A stretch of DNA of 64,000 bases from JAMXLO01 sp037201625 (GTDB lineage Bacteria > Pseudomonadota > Alphaproteobacteria > Acetobacterales > Acetobacteraceae): positions 806,001 to 870,000 of the forward strand of contig JBBCGR010000004.1 of NCBI GenBank assembly GCA_037201625.1, given 5' to 3'. Below, piece by piece: positions 63,053 to 64,000 of the stretch (within the stretch, counting starts at the first letter, position 1; every line of letters starts with the position of its first letter). A model generated the notes under the pieces. The model saw only the letters and a program-made list of their open reading frames with translations, did no database searches and was not told where the DNA came from. A program made the translations under genes and the position numbers.

Positions 63053-64000
63053 TCAGGTGGGCGCCTCCCAACGCCATTCGCTGACTTCCGGCATGTCCTC
63101 GCCGTGCTGCCGGATATACGCCTCGTGGTCGATCAGCCGGTCGCGCAGCCACTGTTTGGCGTACGCGCTGCGGTAGCCGAGCTGCGGCAGCCGGTCGATC
63201 ACGTCGCCGGCCAAATGGAACCGGTCCAGGTCGTTGCGCACCACCATGTCGAACGGCGTGGTCGTGGTGCCTTCTTCCTTGTAGCCGCGCACGTGGATGT
63301 TGTCGTGATTGGTGCGCCGGTAGGTCAGCCGGTGGATCAGCCAGGGATAGCCGTGGAACGCGAAGATCACCGGCCGGTCGGTGGTGAAGATGGCGTCGAA
63401 GTCATGGTCGGTCAGCCCGTGCGGATGTTCGCTGCGAGGTTGTAACGTCATCAGGTCGACCACGTTGACCACGCGGATGCGCAGGCCCGGCACCAGCCGG
63501 CGCAGCACGCTGACCGCGGCCAGCGTCTCCAGCGTCGGCACGTCGCCGGCACACGCCATCACCACGTCGGGGATGCCGTCCTTGTCGTTGCTCGCCCACT
63601 CCCAGATGCCGATCCCTGCCGTGCAGTGCTTCACCGCTTCGTCCATGCTGAGCCATTGCGGCGAGGGCTGCTTGCCGGCGACGATCACGTTGATTCGGTG
63701 CCAGCTTCGCAGGCAATGGTCGGCGACGAACAGCAGTGAGTTGGCGTCGGGCGGCAGGTAGACCCGCACCGTGTCGGCCTTCTTGTTGCAGACATAGTCG
63801 ATGAAGCCCGGATCCTGGTGGCTGAAGCCGTTATGGTCCTGCCGCCAGACATGCGACGTCAGCAGGTAGTTCAGCGACGGGATGGGCCGCCGCCACACGA
63901 TCTCCCGGCTCGTCTTCAGCCACTTGGCGTGCTGGTTGAACATCGAATCGATGATGTGGATGAACGCCTCGTAGCAGGAGAACAGCCCGTGCCGGCCGGT
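63053..64000 (-). CDS. Xylulose/fructose-6-phosphate phosphoketolase, C-terminal part
   Basis: About 315 C-terminal residues of a phosphoketolase (about 800 residues in full). The frame is open through the right edge of the window, so the start lies outside it. Recognised segments: GLFSCYEAFIHIIDSMFNQHAKWL, SHVWRQDHNGFSHQDPGFID (thiamin diphosphate pyrimidine side), VRVYLPPDANSLL, and HNIHVRGYKEEGTTTTPFDM-like NHDNIHVRGYKEEGTTTTPF. It cleaves xylulose-5-phosphate with phosphate to acetyl phosphate and glyceraldehyde-3-phosphate. The 125 bases after its stop hold nothing recognisable. Confidence 0.95.
   Translation of the reverse strand, partial: TGRHGLFSCYEAFIHIIDSMFNQHAKWLKTSREIVWRRPIPSLNYLLTSHVWRQDHNGFSHQDPGFIDYVCNKKADTVRVYLPPDANSLLFVADHCLRSWHRINVIVAGKQPSPQWLSMDEAVKHCTAGIGIWEWASNDKDGIPDVVMACAGDVPTLETLAAVSVLRRLVPGLRIRVVNVVDLMTLQPRSEHPHGLTDHDFDAIFTTDRPVIFAFHGYPWLIHRLTYRRTNHDNIHVRGYKEEGTTTTPFDMVVRNDLDRFHLAGDVIDRLPQLGYRSAYAKQWLRDRLIDHEAYIRQHGEDMPEVSEWRWEAPT

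Noticed and set aside
1..64000. CRISPR array, prophage, insertion sequence or rRNA genes
   Set aside because: No regularly spaced short repeats, no transposase, integrase or phage structural genes and no rRNA sequences were recognised.

Overview
The window is about 64 kb of GC-rich DNA in which nearly all the sequence is coding. The gene set suggests an alphaproteobacterium, most likely of the Rhodospirillales/Acetobacteraceae type. The pointers are a kdsB-pheA pair divergent from a membrane-anchored cytochrome c, a YejABEF peptide importer, DUF1194, a solenoid protein ending in a Hint domain, hydantoinase A/B, PrpF and phosphoketolase. The family-level placement is inference from gene content and not a phylogeny.

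Layout. 1-5.5 kb: the end of a MocR-type regulator, a MerR/DUF433-DUF5615 toxin-antitoxin-like pair, pheA and kdsB (minus strand), then cytochrome c and a histidinol-phosphatase-type enzyme. 5.5-11.1 kb: yejABEF. 11.2-18.5 kb: exported superoxide dismutase, flavin monooxygenase, MFS carrier, D-aminoacylase-type amidohydrolase, class II cytochrome c, LOG protein. 18.5-24.5 kb: tRNA-Pro(CGG), a methyltransferase, a histidine kinase with six tandem PAS repeats, a small exported protein, DoxX. 24.8-33.2 kb: two MaoC proteins, an enolase-superfamily enzyme carrying an extra degenerate barrel, an acyl-CoA-dehydrogenase-like enzyme, pcm, two alpha/beta hydrolases, TetR and an SDR. 33.2-36.8 kb: an MFS/SDR/TauD operon plus a COG3826-type oxygenase. 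36.9-43.5 kb: a three-gene surface operon (Hint-ended beta-solenoid, TPR glycosyltransferase, W-Y repeat protein). 43.6-47.1 kb: aldo/keto reductase, glutathionyl-hydroquinone reductase, DUF1194, S24-type repressor. 47.3-58.6 kb: hyuA and hyuB, separated by a six-gene stressosome-like operon and a divergent response regulator. 58.9-64 kb: a divergent RpoH-like sigma factor, PrpF, rlmE, ppx/gppA and phosphoketolase (partial).

The most interesting parts are the partner-switching operon (RsbR, RsbS, RsbT, an ATPase-PP2C fusion, an RsbT-like-ATPase/kinase/REC/REC fusion, and REC-kinase-REC) and the Hint/glycosyltransferase/repeat operon. A family of about 106 bp composite palindromes occurs three times, each time overlapping the stop codon of a neighbouring gene.

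A caution for any user: at least 16 single-base insertions or deletions, mostly in short homopolymers, break otherwise intact genes (pheA, kdsB, yejA, yejE, the enolase gene, the acyl-CoA-dehydrogenase-like gene, pcm, and hyuA with six). Every one is repaired by adding or removing one base, so sequencing or consensus error is more likely than decay. Such genes are reported as whole genes with the break positions given.
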